Assembly (NCBI GenBank): GCA_003155795.1
Contig: PMEM01000022.1
Location: 1-58,558, forward strand
Direction: 5' to 3'
Source: Gemmatimonadota bacterium
GTDB lineage: Bacteria; Gemmatimonadota; Gemmatimonadetes; Gemmatimonadales; Gemmatimonadaceae
DNA: 58,558 nt
Positions within the stretch are counted from its first letter, which is position 1, and each line of letters starts with the position of its first letter. Under the pieces are notes generated by a model. It had not been told where the DNA came from. It made no database searches and saw only the letters and a list, made by a program, of their open reading frames with translations. This document shows positions 44,292-53,511 of this stretch, in pieces. A program made the translations under genes and the position numbers.

Positions 44292-45346
44292 ACGCCGCAT
44301 CCATCGGAAACCAGGCTGCATTCGTACACGCGACCATCCAGGTCGCGAAGTGCCTCTCCAAAGACGTAGAATGAGTCACTCGCCTGCTGCCCGTCGGCAA
44401 AACCAATCACGCCGAATTTGAAGTAACGCTTCGGCCAGTTGTCGTGTGCAAAGCGGCGAACCTCAGTCCAATTCTCGAGATCAGTGGAGACGAATAGGTG
44501 AGAGTACTCATCTTGCACTCCCGGTCCAATCTCGCACGCGGTCGCGGCAACGTAGTAACCGTCCGACAGGCGCTTGATGTACCAGACCGGCCCGGGGAAG
44601 GATTCTCCCTTCACCGCCGTTCTGCTCGCGCGATCATAGACCACCAGACGCGACGCCTCGAGCTGCGAGTCCATGATCCACGCGACGCGTTCACGCTCGA
44701 AGAATACATTGCACGCTCGCCACATCTGCGAGCCGTTCCCCAGCCACTCAACTTGCTTGAAGTCGCGGTCGGCGACGACGATGTAATTTTCGTTCGCAAA
44801 ATCGCCCGTGAGGACCCAAATGCGGTCGTCGATCGGGTCACGGAAGCAGCCATGGACGTGCTTGATCTTCCCGGCAGGAAACAAGAAAACCGTCTCCCAC
44901 GTCCGGCCGCCGTCCAGGGAGCGATAGACAGGCACCTCCCGCCGCCTCTTGTTTCCGCCGTATTCGCCGAAGTACACCGTGCTACCGCTGTCGGCAACGC
45001 AAATGGATTGGTGGAGAACATTGCGGCAGTTTCTGAGAGCGAGGGTCTCAGAGAGAATGCCTGAGGCGGCCTCATAGTGGTAGACCTTGTAGCCGCGCAC
45101 GATGACAAGGTTGCGGAAGGCCTCGCCGACCGGCGCTACGTTGCACTTGTCGAGCCGGAGTGCGCGGCGCAGCAGGCGGGACCCAGCTAGGACATCCCAC
45201 CTCGTTGAAGGCAGAGTCACCGAATACGCTGGCTCATCCGTCCGCGCGACACTCACCGTCCGGTGCAACGAAGTGATTATCTGGGTCGAGTCGACAAAGT
45301 GGCAGATCTCACTTCGCGGCAATCGCCGCTTGAGGCGCAGCTGCAC
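44288..45346 (-). CDS. Sialidase-like beta-propeller (Asp-box) protein
   Basis: A 352-residue protein starting with GTG. A clear Asp box, YRSLDGGRTWETV, is at about residue 140 and a degenerate one, STDLENWTEV, near 286; between them are propeller-like repeats (VWVLTGD, YFGEYGGNKRR). Asp boxes are structural turns of six-bladed sialidase-type propellers, not catalytic. The catalytic Arg triad, Tyr and Glu of sialidases were not identified, so an enzymatic role is open. No signal peptide is evident, which is odd for a glycan hydrolase. The start lies right behind the truncated dehydrogenase gene. Confidence 0.7.
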   Translation of the reverse strand: MQLRLKRRLPRSEICHFVDSTQIITSLHRTVSVARTDEPAYSVTLPSTRWDVLAGSRLLRRALRLDKCNVAPVGEAFRNLVIVRGYKVYHYEAASGILSETLALRNCRNVLHQSICVADSGSTVYFGEYGGNKRRREVPVYRSLDGGRTWETVFLFPAGKIKHVHGCFRDPIDDRIWVLTGDFANENYIVVADRDFKQVEWLGNGSQMWRACNVFFERERVAWIMDSQLEASRLVVYDRASRTAVKGESFPGPVWYIKRLSDGYYVAATACEIGPGVQDEYSHLFVSTDLENWTEVRRFAHDNWPKRYFKFGVIGFADGQQASDSFYVFGEALRDLDGRVYECSLVSDGCGV

Positions 45347-45360
45347 CTAGGCCCCCCCAC

Positions 45361-46311
45361 TCAGCATGAGAGAGCATGCCGTGTCACCGACAAGTGCTGT
45401 CCCATCTCCTCGTAGTTCGGATCGTAGCGACCAGGACCGTACGACGACGAGATCTTGAACGTCAGCTCTTTCTTGTAGAAGTCGTTGCGTGAGAGATCGA
45501 GGCCGGCGACACCGACAAGCACGACGCGACCACGTTGGCGGCACATCAGCGCCGCCTGATGCACGGCCTCACTGCTCGGCGTGGCGGCAGTGATCAGCAC
45601 CGCGTCCACCTCCCAGCCTCGCGAGAGTGCCGTCGCCGCGGCTAGCGGATGCTGCCCAACCGAGAGGTCAACCACCTCCGCCCTAAACCGCCGGGCCAGG
45701 GCGAGCTTGGCGGGATCGAAGTCCACGCTAATTACGCGACAACCATGTGCGCGGAGCAACTGCACTGCCATCAGACCAATCAGGCCTAGCCCAGTGACAA
45801 CGACCACCTCGCCAAGAGTGGGCTGCACAAGCCGAATGCCCTGCAGCGCAATTGCACCGAGTACGGTGAACACCGCCTCCTCGTCCGAGACGACGTTTGG
45901 CACCTTGGCGCACAGGTTCACCGGCACACTCACAACCTGCGCATGCTTGCCGTTCGAGACTTCGCGGTCGCCAGCTAAGAAGCCGCTTACCCCCCCGCCG
46001 ACTTCCGCGACTACACCGACAGTGCAGTGTCCGAGCGGCCACGGTTGATCGAGTTTGTTATTCACCGCCGCGAGTGTTGGCAGGACACCATCGATGCGCA
46101 CCTTGTTCAGCAGCATCTTCACCTTGTCCGGCTGCTGCCGCGCCTTCTGCAGAGCGTGGGCTTTACCGAAATCCACTAGGATGCGCTCAGTACCAGCGGA
46201 GATCAGCGTGCGGGATGTGTGAATCAGAAGGCTGCCTCGACTGACGCCGCGTGCCGGGACATCGGCTACTTCCGTAGCGCCGGACTTCAACGACTGGAGT
46301 ATTTGTTTCAC
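45361..46311 (-). pseudogene. Truncated copy of the dehydrogenase half of the EPS fusion
   Basis: Residues match the medium-chain dehydrogenase half of the 707-residue fusion at 40818 (VVVTGLGLIGL, GPGRYDPNYEE) but similarity stops abruptly near 45405, and a short unrelated tail (LSVTRHALSC) ends at 45361. About 45 residues of the dehydrogenase and the whole Gfo/Idh/MocA half are missing. The frame opens at 46347, but GTG at 46311 gives the family start (VKQILQSL). A 7-base G run lies just after the stop. It may be a relic or an altered but functional short protein. Confidence 0.7.
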
Positions 46312-46358
46312 GGAGGTGTGCTCCACTAGAAATCTATATGCGTCCAACGCTCAGTGCG

Positions 46359-48329
46359 CTATCGATCGATGAAGTGACGAAACCATAACTCAATGCACAT
46401 CAGCGCGAAAATTGTGTAGCTACCGTCGAGACGGCCTTCAGCGTCGAGCTCGATCAGTCGACGGACGGCCACGGGTTCGAATATTCCACGACGACGTAGC
46501 GACGATTCGTTCAGCGTGTCCTCAACCATCAGACGCAGTTCCTGCCTGAGCCAACGGCGCAGGGGAACACCGAATCCACTCTTCGCACGATAGATCACGT
46601 CACGAGGAAGATACGGCTCCATGGCGCGTTTAAAGATAGCCTTGCCAATAGTACCCTTTTGCTTGTAACGAGTTGGGACTCGCGTTGCGAAGCGAACCAG
46701 TTCAAGATCGAGTAACGGGACACGTACCTCAACTCCAACGGCCATTCCTGCACGGTCGGTGTAGTTGAGATTATGGTCGGCGAGAAAATGGCGCACCTCC
46801 AAATAGAGCATCCGCTGGATGGGATCGTGCTCATTCGGAATTCGCGCAAGGCTTGCAAGCAACGGCGCGGCTGTGTCAACGTCGGCGACGCTTTCGGCAA
46901 AGTCTCGCGTATATAACGCGCGACGCACCTCTTCGGTGCTCCACATGAAGTACGACACCAATCGACGGTCCGAATCGTCCCCGGCGTGCGCGAACATCTT
47001 TGCAAGTCTACGAACAGCTGGAATTGACTGCGCACCACGCGTGGAGCCTGCGCGGGTCGTCGCACTCTGGATACCGGCCCGAGCAGCTCTTGGGAGCCAC
47101 GACCAGCGCCTTTCAAAGCCAAGCGCCCAGTGTCGACGATACCCAGTGAATAGATCGTCGCCGCCGGCACCAGACAGTAGTACGGGGATGCCCATTGCGC
47201 GGGCGCGCTCGGCGATCATTAGCGCGTTGATGGGGGCTGGGTCGGCCTGTGGCTCATCGAGAAGCGCCACCAGTTCCGGCAGCCGGTCAATTGCGCTCGG
47301 GTCCACCTCGATCTCCTCAAGACACACATCGAGGTGCTTCGCTACGCGGCGAGCATACGGAAGATCCTCAGGATTACCCTCCAGATCCGACGCTTCAGCG
47401 AAACTAATCGTGAATGCAGTGATCTCCTGATCTGGAAGCGTTTTTCGCATCATGGCTACAATAGCGCTCGAATCGAGGCCGCCGGAGAGAAACGCGCCAA
47501 CCGGGACATCAGAGACAAGCTGGCGCTCGACAGCGACTTGTAGACGCCCTGCGAGTTCCGCGGCGAGCGTGTCCTCGGACTGTTGGCTGGTGACACCATC
47601 GTACGGCATCTGGTAGAAGGTCCACTTTCGCACGATCGCTCCACTAGTCACGATCAACGCGCTACCCGGCTCGAGCTTGCGCACAGCGCGCAGCATCGTG
47701 CGGGGCGAAGGCGACCAGAGATAAGCGAGTGTATTGTGCAGTGCCACCGGGTCGATATCCCGGGACAGATTTGGATCCTCAAGCAGCGCCTTAATCTCCG
47801 AGCCGAACAGAAATCCCTGTGTCGTCTCGGCAAAATAAAGCGGCTTGACGCCCATTGGATCACGTGCGAGCACTAGGCTTCCACGTTCGACATCAGCGGG
47901 TTGTCCCGACGGTCTGTCGTCGTGGATCGCAAACGCAAAGATGCCGTTTAGGCGCTCCATCATCGCCAAGCCGTCACGCTCGTAAAGATGCAGCAACACT
48001 TCCGTGTCGCTATGCGACACGAATTCATGGCCGTCCCGCGCGAGTTCGGTGCGCAACTCACGGAAATTGTATATCTCGCCGTTGAACACGAGCGTAAGGC
48101 CAGCGAGCATACCACCTCCGGCGTCCGGCACTGCGCACATTGGCTGTGCGCCGGCGTTGGAAAGGTCGATGATTGACAGCCGGCGATGCCCGAGCGCTGT
48201 CGCGACCGCTCCGCCCTCCCCCAGTATGACACCACCCTCTCCATCTGGACCACGATGGGCGACAGCGTCAGTCATGGCACGAAGCAAAGCAGAGCCGAAG
48301 GAGCCTTGGTAGCCGACGATGCCGCACAT
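46359..48329 (-). CDS. asnB: Asparagine synthase (glutamine-hydrolysing)
   Basis: A 656-residue class II amidotransferase: Cys2 nucleophile after the initiator Met (MCGIVGYQG), N-terminal glutaminase domain with FNGEIYNFRELR and SDTEVLLH, then the ATP-binding domain with SGGLDSS near residue 280 and LSGAGGDDLFTGY. Full length. In polysaccharide clusters such enzymes often amidate sugar carboxyls (uronamides) rather than make asparagine. Here no uronic acid gene is seen nearby, so the substrate is open. It lies 31 bp from the methyltransferase gene. Confidence 0.95.
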   Translation of the reverse strand: MCGIVGYQGSFGSALLRAMTDAVAHRGPDGEGGVILGEGGAVATALGHRRLSIIDLSNAGAQPMCAVPDAGGGMLAGLTLVFNGEIYNFRELRTELARDGHEFVSHSDTEVLLHLYERDGLAMMERLNGIFAFAIHDDRPSGQPADVERGSLVLARDPMGVKPLYFAETTQGFLFGSEIKALLEDPNLSRDIDPVALHNTLAYLWSPSPRTMLRAVRKLEPGSALIVTSGAIVRKWTFYQMPYDGVTSQQSEDTLAAELAGRLQVAVERQLVSDVPVGAFLSGGLDSSAIVAMMRKTLPDQEITAFTISFAEASDLEGNPEDLPYARRVAKHLDVCLEEIEVDPSAIDRLPELVALLDEPQADPAPINALMIAERARAMGIPVLLSGAGGDDLFTGYRRHWALGFERRWSWLPRAARAGIQSATTRAGSTRGAQSIPAVRRLAKMFAHAGDDSDRRLVSYFMWSTEEVRRALYTRDFAESVADVDTAAPLLASLARIPNEHDPIQRMLYLEVRHFLADHNLNYTDRAGMAVGVEVRVPLLDLELVRFATRVPTRYKQKGTIGKAIFKRAMEPYLPRDVIYRAKSGFGVPLRRWLRQELRLMVEDTLNESSLRRRGIFEPVAVRRLIELDAEGRLDGSYTIFALMCIELWFRHFIDR

Positions 48330-48360
48330 GGCGATTCAGTCTAACGAAGGGAGAGGACGC

Positions 48361-49338
48361 TCACTTCCAAGCGTCAATCATCATGCACAGCCCGAGCGCC
48401 GGGAAGAAACGCTTCAAAATGGCGCGCGGCCAAAAGCGGCGCGCTAGGGAGAGTACTATGCCTCTATGGCGCTGCCCCGCCTCGGACTCGAGGAGGTCAC
48501 CGTGCCCAAGCACTGTCGAAATCCTGACCACGGACCATTGAGCGAAGAGCGCCCGCGCCGCGGGGACTGAGTAGGCCTTTGTGCCCGGACTCTCGAGATA
48601 TTCGCTGAAAATCTCATCAAGTGACATCCACGGCCGTAAGCTGAGCAGCGCGTATCGCAGCCACAGCATGATGCCGACCAAGCTCCATTTGTGATATATC
48701 ATGATGCTTGCCCTACCGCCCGGCTTCAACACCCGCCATACCTCCGCCAGTGCTTGCGGCGTTGCAGGGGTGTGGTGCAACACACCCCATGAGTACACAC
48801 GGTCAAAAAAGGCGTCCGGGAACGTCAGGTGCTCCGCATCCCCCACCCGAAGTTCGGACGACAAGCCGAACTCCGCCATACGATGCGATGTGTGCTCGAT
48901 GGCGCGCTCGGTGAGGTCGATTCCGTAAAGATCAGCTCCGGCCTCCGCGAAACGTTGATGGTCGGCGCCCAACCCGACGCCGATCTCCAGCACCCGCTGG
49001 CCGGCGCTATCCTCGAAGTGGGCGAAGTCAAGGATATACGGCTCAAGCGCATAGCGCTTTTGCGCTTGCGCCTCGTAAGCCACACGATCGGAACCGTCGA
49101 GATAGAGATTCTCCCCACACGACGCAGCGTTCCAGAAATCATGGACATCCTGTTTTTGAGTGCTCGCCAATGGTTCGTGAATCGGTATATACGCGGACAA
49201 GTAGTGGTTGGCCTCGTTAGCAGCAGCTGCACGGACGCAATCGCAGGCTATGCTATCAGTTGAGGGCGAAAGAAGCCCCAACCAGCCCCAACTGACGGTT
49301 CCGGTCGGCATCCCCCCCAATAGAACCAGTATGTGCAA
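48361..49338 (-). CDS. Class I SAM-dependent methyltransferase
   Basis: A UbiE/Methyltransf_11-type enzyme. Family features start near residue 63: DVHDFWNAASCGE, motif I VLEIGVGLGADHQRF, GIDLTERAIEHT, VYSWGVLHHTP and LKPGGRASIMIYHKWS. The first 45-55 residues of the frame (49338-49200) do not look like the family; they reach within 14 bp of the presumed IS end. A TTG at 49200 or 49170 may be the real start. Likely methylates a glycan or lipid carrier intermediate. Confidence 0.85.
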   Translation of the reverse strand: MHILVLLGGMPTGTVSWGWLGLLSPSTDSIACDCVRAAAANEANHYLSAYIPIHEPLASTQKQDVHDFWNAASCGENLYLDGSDRVAYEAQAQKRYALEPYILDFAHFEDSAGQRVLEIGVGLGADHQRFAEAGADLYGIDLTERAIEHTSHRMAEFGLSSELRVGDAEHLTFPDAFFDRVYSWGVLHHTPATPQALAEVWRVLKPGGRASIMIYHKWSLVGIMLWLRYALLSLRPWMSLDEIFSEYLESPGTKAYSVPAARALFAQWSVVRISTVLGHGDLLESEAGQRHRGIVLSLARRFWPRAILKRFFPALGLCMMIDAWK

Positions 49339-49351
49339 CTAGAAATATACC

Positions 49352-50128
49352 TAGTGTCCGTCCTGAAACTCTGCGTTTGCGGTTTGGCGAGGGCGATTTC
49401 TGTCCTCGAAAGTAGTTGAGGTGCGTCGTGTTAGCGAAGCGCTTCGAAGAATGACGAGCGTCGCCTGCTGGGGTTACCAGGTACGACGTTAGCAGCGACA
49501 TCGTCTTCGCGGGCGATCCACGTTCGGAGCGTCGCATGATGTACAATGCCACGAAATAGTCAGGTAATGCGATCGCGCGCCAGCAGCATGAGGTTGGCGA
49601 CGAAGACGGGCGTCCGCACATCGGAGTGAAAGCCGGCCGCGCCCTTCCACACACACAGCAGGCCAGACCGAAGACCCGCTTCAGGAGCGAGATCCCGCTC
49701 TCGATCCCGGCGCGGAAGCGGCGCAGCTTGTCGTACACCCACTGGGTCCGCACCATGTCGAGGACTCCGAGTCCCGGCTTCTTGGCGAAGCAGACATCGG
49801 CGACACCGCGCGCTTTCATCTGCGTCAGATTGTCCAGTGAGGCGAAAGCGCCATCCATACTCACCTGTCGCGGAGGCCGTCCGAAGAGGCGTTCCTGGCG
49901 ACGCACGAGGGGCACAGCCCACGTGACATCGCCGGGATTCCCCTTCGGGATCGCGCAATCGAGGATGAGGCCAGAACGACCCGTCGTGAGAAGTATCTTC
50001 TGACCACATAGTATGTCTCGCGCCGATCTTTCACGAGCACGCCGGCGTGCGCTTCGAAGAGCGAGACCAGCTTCTCGCCCGCGGGGACCATCTCACCGGA
50101 TATGATACGCCGCGTGTCCTGGTCGATC
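49352..50128 (-). mobile_element. Remnant of an ISNCY-like insertion sequence
   Basis: Holds the 3' half of a degraded transposase and its downstream flank. The probable outer end is the stretch TAGTGTCCGTCCTGAAACTC at 49352-49371, similar to ends of elements of this kind; no matching inverted repeat was found at the other side, so the 5' part of the element and its left end are lost. It separates the GT4 gene (ending at 50136) from the methyltransferase gene. Boundaries are estimates. Confidence 0.55.
49560..50128 (-). pseudogene. Transposase fragment, frameshifted
   Basis: Three frames give one transposase tail: first GEMVPAGEKLVSLFEAHAG and VKDRRETYY; then, after a shift at about 50005-50012, ILLTTGRSGLILDCAIPKGN, FGRPPRQVSMDGAFASLDNL and RRFRAGIESGISLLKRVFGL; then, after a second shift at a CACACACACA run (49648-49657), WKGAAGFHSDVRTPVFVANL to the stop at 49560. 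It cannot be active. The N-terminal half is absent. Confidence 0.8.
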
Positions 50129-50135
50129 GGCTCAC

Positions 50136-51218
50136 TCAACGAACACCGAGGACGCGCGCATAAGAGCCGATACACGCTTCGAGCGAAAACACTCGCCGCG
50201 TGTACTGGCCAGCAGCCGCTCCCATGGATTGACGCAGTTCGGCATCAGAGACCACGGTGGCAAGCGCGGCGGCGAGTGCTGCCGGAGATCGCGGAGGCAC
50301 GATCACGCCAGTGCGACCCCCGTCAAGGATGTCCGCGACACCGCCGACGTCGGTGGCGACACACGCCAGCCCAGCGGCAGTCGCCTCCAGGAGCGCGACC
50401 GGAAAGCCCTCAAAGTGGGATGGGAAAATAAACACGTCTGCCTCGTGATATTCGCGCCACACGTCCGCACGAGTGGTCACGGCACCGGCGAGCTCAACGA
50501 GTGCGGTAATTCCTCGGCGGTCAATCTCGCCCCGCCAATACGCATCACGTCCGAAGAGCGGGCCTACGAGGCGGATGCATGCGCGCCCCCTCAATGACGC
50601 TGCGGCAGATTCGACAGCGTCGAGCAAGTCGCTGACTCCCTTGTCATAGGTTATCCAGCCGACGAACAAAACCGTAAGCATGGGCTTGGGCAGCGCCGCC
50701 GAGTCACGTTCGAGGAAGAACTCTGGATCAACGGTCGCCCCGACTTGCGTAACAGCTGCACCTGGGAAGATGCCCCTGTATCGCGCGGCCCACGACACGG
50801 ATTGCGCAGCGACGATCAGACGCCTGCGCCGAAAGAGCCAGCGGGCGGCACCGCGCGCCCATCGAGGTGACGCGGAAAACGTCTCCGGAAAGTCGCCCGC
50901 CACCATGATCATGACGGCTGTGCGTCCCAGTGACATCACGATTGACGCCCAGATACATTTATCCCAGAACGACGCGCGCGAACTGCAGAAAAAGACGACG
51001 CGCCCGTTAGCCCGCACGCGAAGCGTGCCCCGGGCGAGCCGGCCGAGGCTTTGTACCGGGCGCACGATGCGTTTCCAGCTAGTCGTTTTCGCGACTGGCT
51101 GTATAAATAGGACGTCTCGATTGTTTGCCAGTTCACGGTGCAGCATCGCGGTGATCGAAGTAATGCCACCGACTGGAGGCGGCAGCGGCGCAAACAGCAT
51201 TGCAGCGCGCATCGTCAC
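50136..51218 (-). CDS. Glycosyltransferase family 4
   Basis: A 360-residue GT-B enzyme. Seen: LFAPLPPPVGGITSI at the start (acceptor loop), VLFVGWITYDKGVSDLLDAV, and the donor site DVFIFPSHFEGFPVALLEATAAG with the E-x7-E pair, then GGVADILDGGRTGVIVPP. The IS remnant starts at its 3' end, yet the C-terminus (YTRRVFSLEACIGSYARVL) looks complete. It lies 3 bp from the SDR upstream. Sugar donor unknown. Confidence 0.9.
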   Translation of the reverse strand: MTMRAAMLFAPLPPPVGGITSITAMLHRELANNRDVLFIQPVAKTTSWKRIVRPVQSLGRLARGTLRVRANGRVVFFCSSRASFWDKCIWASIVMSLGRTAVMIMVAGDFPETFSASPRWARGAARWLFRRRRLIVAAQSVSWAARYRGIFPGAAVTQVGATVDPEFFLERDSAALPKPMLTVLFVGWITYDKGVSDLLDAVESAAASLRGRACIRLVGPLFGRDAYWRGEIDRRGITALVELAGAVTTRADVWREYHEADVFIFPSHFEGFPVALLEATAAGLACVATDVGGVADILDGGRTGVIVPPRSPAALAAALATVVSDAELRQSMGAAAGQYTRRVFSLEACIGSYARVLGVR

Positions 51219-51221
51219 CTC

Positions 51222-52151
51222 CTACACGACCTCCCAATGGCGCAGAGTAAGTTCCAACGCGTCCCGCATCGAGGTCGTCGGCTCAAAGCCAACACTGCAA
51301 CCGATCAACGAGACGTCTAGTACGCTCGTGGGGATATCCGCCTTGCGAAGCGGGCCGTCGATCGTTGAAAGATTTCGCCCTAGCAGATCCTCCAACTTTT
51401 GCACAACACTGCGGAGAGACTGCCCTTCCCCCGTTCCAAGATTCAGCACAGGGGGAACATTTGCTGCCAAGCCGACGAGCGCCAGCGCGCGAGACACGTC
51501 TTCGATGAAAATAAAATCACGAATCGGGGCTCCGCTCGCGCGCAGTAGAATTGGCTCCCCTCGAATTATCTTCCCGATGGCGATCGCCACGAACCCCTGG
51601 CGCCCTAACAAGTCTTGCCCTGGACCAAACGGATTGGCCAGCCTGACTATGCGGACGTCGACATCATGGTCGAATCGGTAAAGCAGCAGATATTTCTCGA
51701 TAGTCAGCTTGTGAATGCCGTGCGAACTAATTGGATTGGTGGCCGCAGTCTCCGAAATTGGCGTGTGTTCCTGCAGGCCGTAAACCGACGACGAGGAAAC
51801 GAACACGATCCGATGCACTCCAAGTTCGATGCAGCAATCTATGAAGCGGATAGTGGCGAAGATATTATCGGCAAGCTCCGTGATCAGGCCGACCTTATCA
51901 TCACCCGGCACCGTGCTCGACACGAGGTGATAGGCGACATCGACACCCTCAAGCGCGACGCGCAGAATCGCCTCGTCCGTAAAGTCGCCCTGGAACCAAG
52001 TGACCCTGCCCGATAGCTCCGGCGGGCAGGTCTTGTGATCCAGAACGCTAACCTCGATGCCCTGCGAGAGAAGCTGTTCAATCAGACTCCGACCGATGAA
52101 TCCGGCGCCGCAGATCGCTGCTCGAGACACCAATCGACGATCGGTATGCAT
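51222..52151 (-). CDS. Extended SDR, epimerase-like, catalytic Tyr replaced by His
   Basis: A 309-residue NAD-dependent epimerase/dehydratase-like protein. The nucleotide motif ICGAGFIGRSL and catalytic-Ser strand VFVSSSSVYG are present, and IRLANPFGPGQ and RDFIFIEDV are normal. But where relatives have SYGIxK the sequence reads SHGIHK: residue 144 is His (codon 51722-51720), not the catalytic Tyr; the Lys is kept. One base change (TAC to CAC) would do it. It may be inactive or altered. Its ATG overlaps the upstream stop (TGATG). Confidence 0.85.
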   Translation of the reverse strand: MHTDRRLVSRAAICGAGFIGRSLIEQLLSQGIEVSVLDHKTCPPELSGRVTWFQGDFTDEAILRVALEGVDVAYHLVSSTVPGDDKVGLITELADNIFATIRFIDCCIELGVHRIVFVSSSSVYGLQEHTPISETAATNPISSHGIHKLTIEKYLLLYRFDHDVDVRIVRLANPFGPGQDLLGRQGFVAIAIGKIIRGEPILLRASGAPIRDFIFIEDVSRALALVGLAANVPPVLNLGTGEGQSLRSVVQKLEDLLGRNLSTIDGPLRKADIPTSVLDVSLIGCSVGFEPTTSMRDALELTLRHWEVV

Positions 52152-53314
52152 CAGGCAGGGACACTGGCTGGATCGGCCGCGCGCCGCCGCGTATCGACCA
52201 TCAGAGCGATCTCACGGGAATACGTGACAATCATATAGACTATTAGAGGCGACAGAACGAATCCGTAATGCAGCAACGAAACGAGGATGAAGATACGGTA
52301 CGGCCGCGCGTACCGGAGGAAGACGGCCAGGTACGCGACGGTCAGGACCAGCCCACCTTGAATACACAGAGCGAAGAAGCCTATCTCATTCGTGTATTGT
52401 GCAACGCCGTAGCTTACCTGAAGCCCATTAACCACGGCAAGATAGTCACCTGGAAATGGGTTGAGTACGAGTCGATAAAACTGAGGGTCGAATGCCTGCG
52501 AAAGAATCACGTACGCGGACATCCATTCCGTCGTATTCAGCATTCCAACGAGCTTGAAACGGCTCGCCCAGAGCGCGGCTCCGACGACTACAGTCGCAAA
52601 CAGCATCACGCGCGGATGCCGCGTGAATATCCGCACTACTCTGAAACGTGCAGCAACGTTCAATACGTACGACACGAACACGAACTTGGACCCAGTCAGA
52701 AAGATTATTACGGGGCCGGCACCAGACAACCGGACACGGTAACCATAGTAGATGAGCGCAACTGCCAGGAAATACGCGTTGTAGTGGGTATTGAGAAACA
52801 ATCCACCAAACCGAGATTCATTGAACTCAGGCGAGCGCGAGATTTGAATTAGTGGCGTAACAATAGCTGGGGCAACGCGAGAGATCACAATCAATAGCAC
52901 GCTTATAACGAACGCCGGAAAGATCAGACGCGACCGGAATCGTACGCGAGAGAAATAGATAAGACAGAGAACCGCCAACCCGAACTGTTTGACACCCACC
53001 AGGAGCACAGCCAGGTCATTTATCATCATCGAAACGATCGCCATCACTGCCAGCAGCGCGAGGAGCGCGGCGTCCCAGACGCCGAATCTGATTGTCATGC
53101 AAGCGTACGACAGCACCACAAACAGTATGATCTCCGCCGCCGACTGCGCTGTCTTCAGCGCTGGGATCTCGAAGAACAGCTGAGCGGCTATAGCGAGAAG
53201 CACGATCAGTCCGTCCATCCCCTCGATCCGGGGCAAGACGCCCGGCTTCGCCACTATGGTGTTTCCAGAGCGGGTGTTGCCATCGTCAGCTATTACGGCG
53301 AACGGGAGGGTCAC
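52151..53314 (-). CDS. Wzy-type polymerase candidate (membrane protein)
   Basis: A 387-residue protein with about ten hydrophobic segments, for example GLIVLLAIAAQLFF, LLALLAVMAIVSMMI, VISVLLIVISRVAPAIV and ALCIQGGLVLTVAYLAVFL. A loop SPEFNESRFGGLFLNTHYNAYFL and TGSKFVFV recall the O-antigen polymerase/EpsG-like proteins, which vary greatly in sequence. Placement in a glycan cluster supports Wzy; the family could not be pinned down. Confidence 0.65.
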   Translation of the reverse strand: MTLPFAVIADDGNTRSGNTIVAKPGVLPRIEGMDGLIVLLAIAAQLFFEIPALKTAQSAAEIILFVVLSYACMTIRFGVWDAALLALLAVMAIVSMMINDLAVLLVGVKQFGLAVLCLIYFSRVRFRSRLIFPAFVISVLLIVISRVAPAIVTPLIQISRSPEFNESRFGGLFLNTHYNAYFLAVALIYYGYRVRLSGAGPVIIFLTGSKFVFVSYVLNVAARFRVVRIFTRHPRVMLFATVVVGAALWASRFKLVGMLNTTEWMSAYVILSQAFDPQFYRLVLNPFPGDYLAVVNGLQVSYGVAQYTNEIGFFALCIQGGLVLTVAYLAVFLRYARPYRIFILVSLLHYGFVLSPLIVYMIVTYSREIALMVDTRRRAADPASVPA

Positions 53315-53511
53315 GCGAGACGGGCAAATGGTTAAGTCGCGGGATTCCTTTCAGCTTGGTCGGCGCGACACTCCAATATATCGCGTGACGACAACCGCCG
53401 ACCCACCCTTCGCGCTTTCGCCCAGCTGTGTTCCCCGTATCCAGCGCTTTTGCGCGATGTCGGGGTCGGCGTCCTGAATGTGCGCCGAGGCTCCTCGCTC
53501 CGGCCAGCAAC

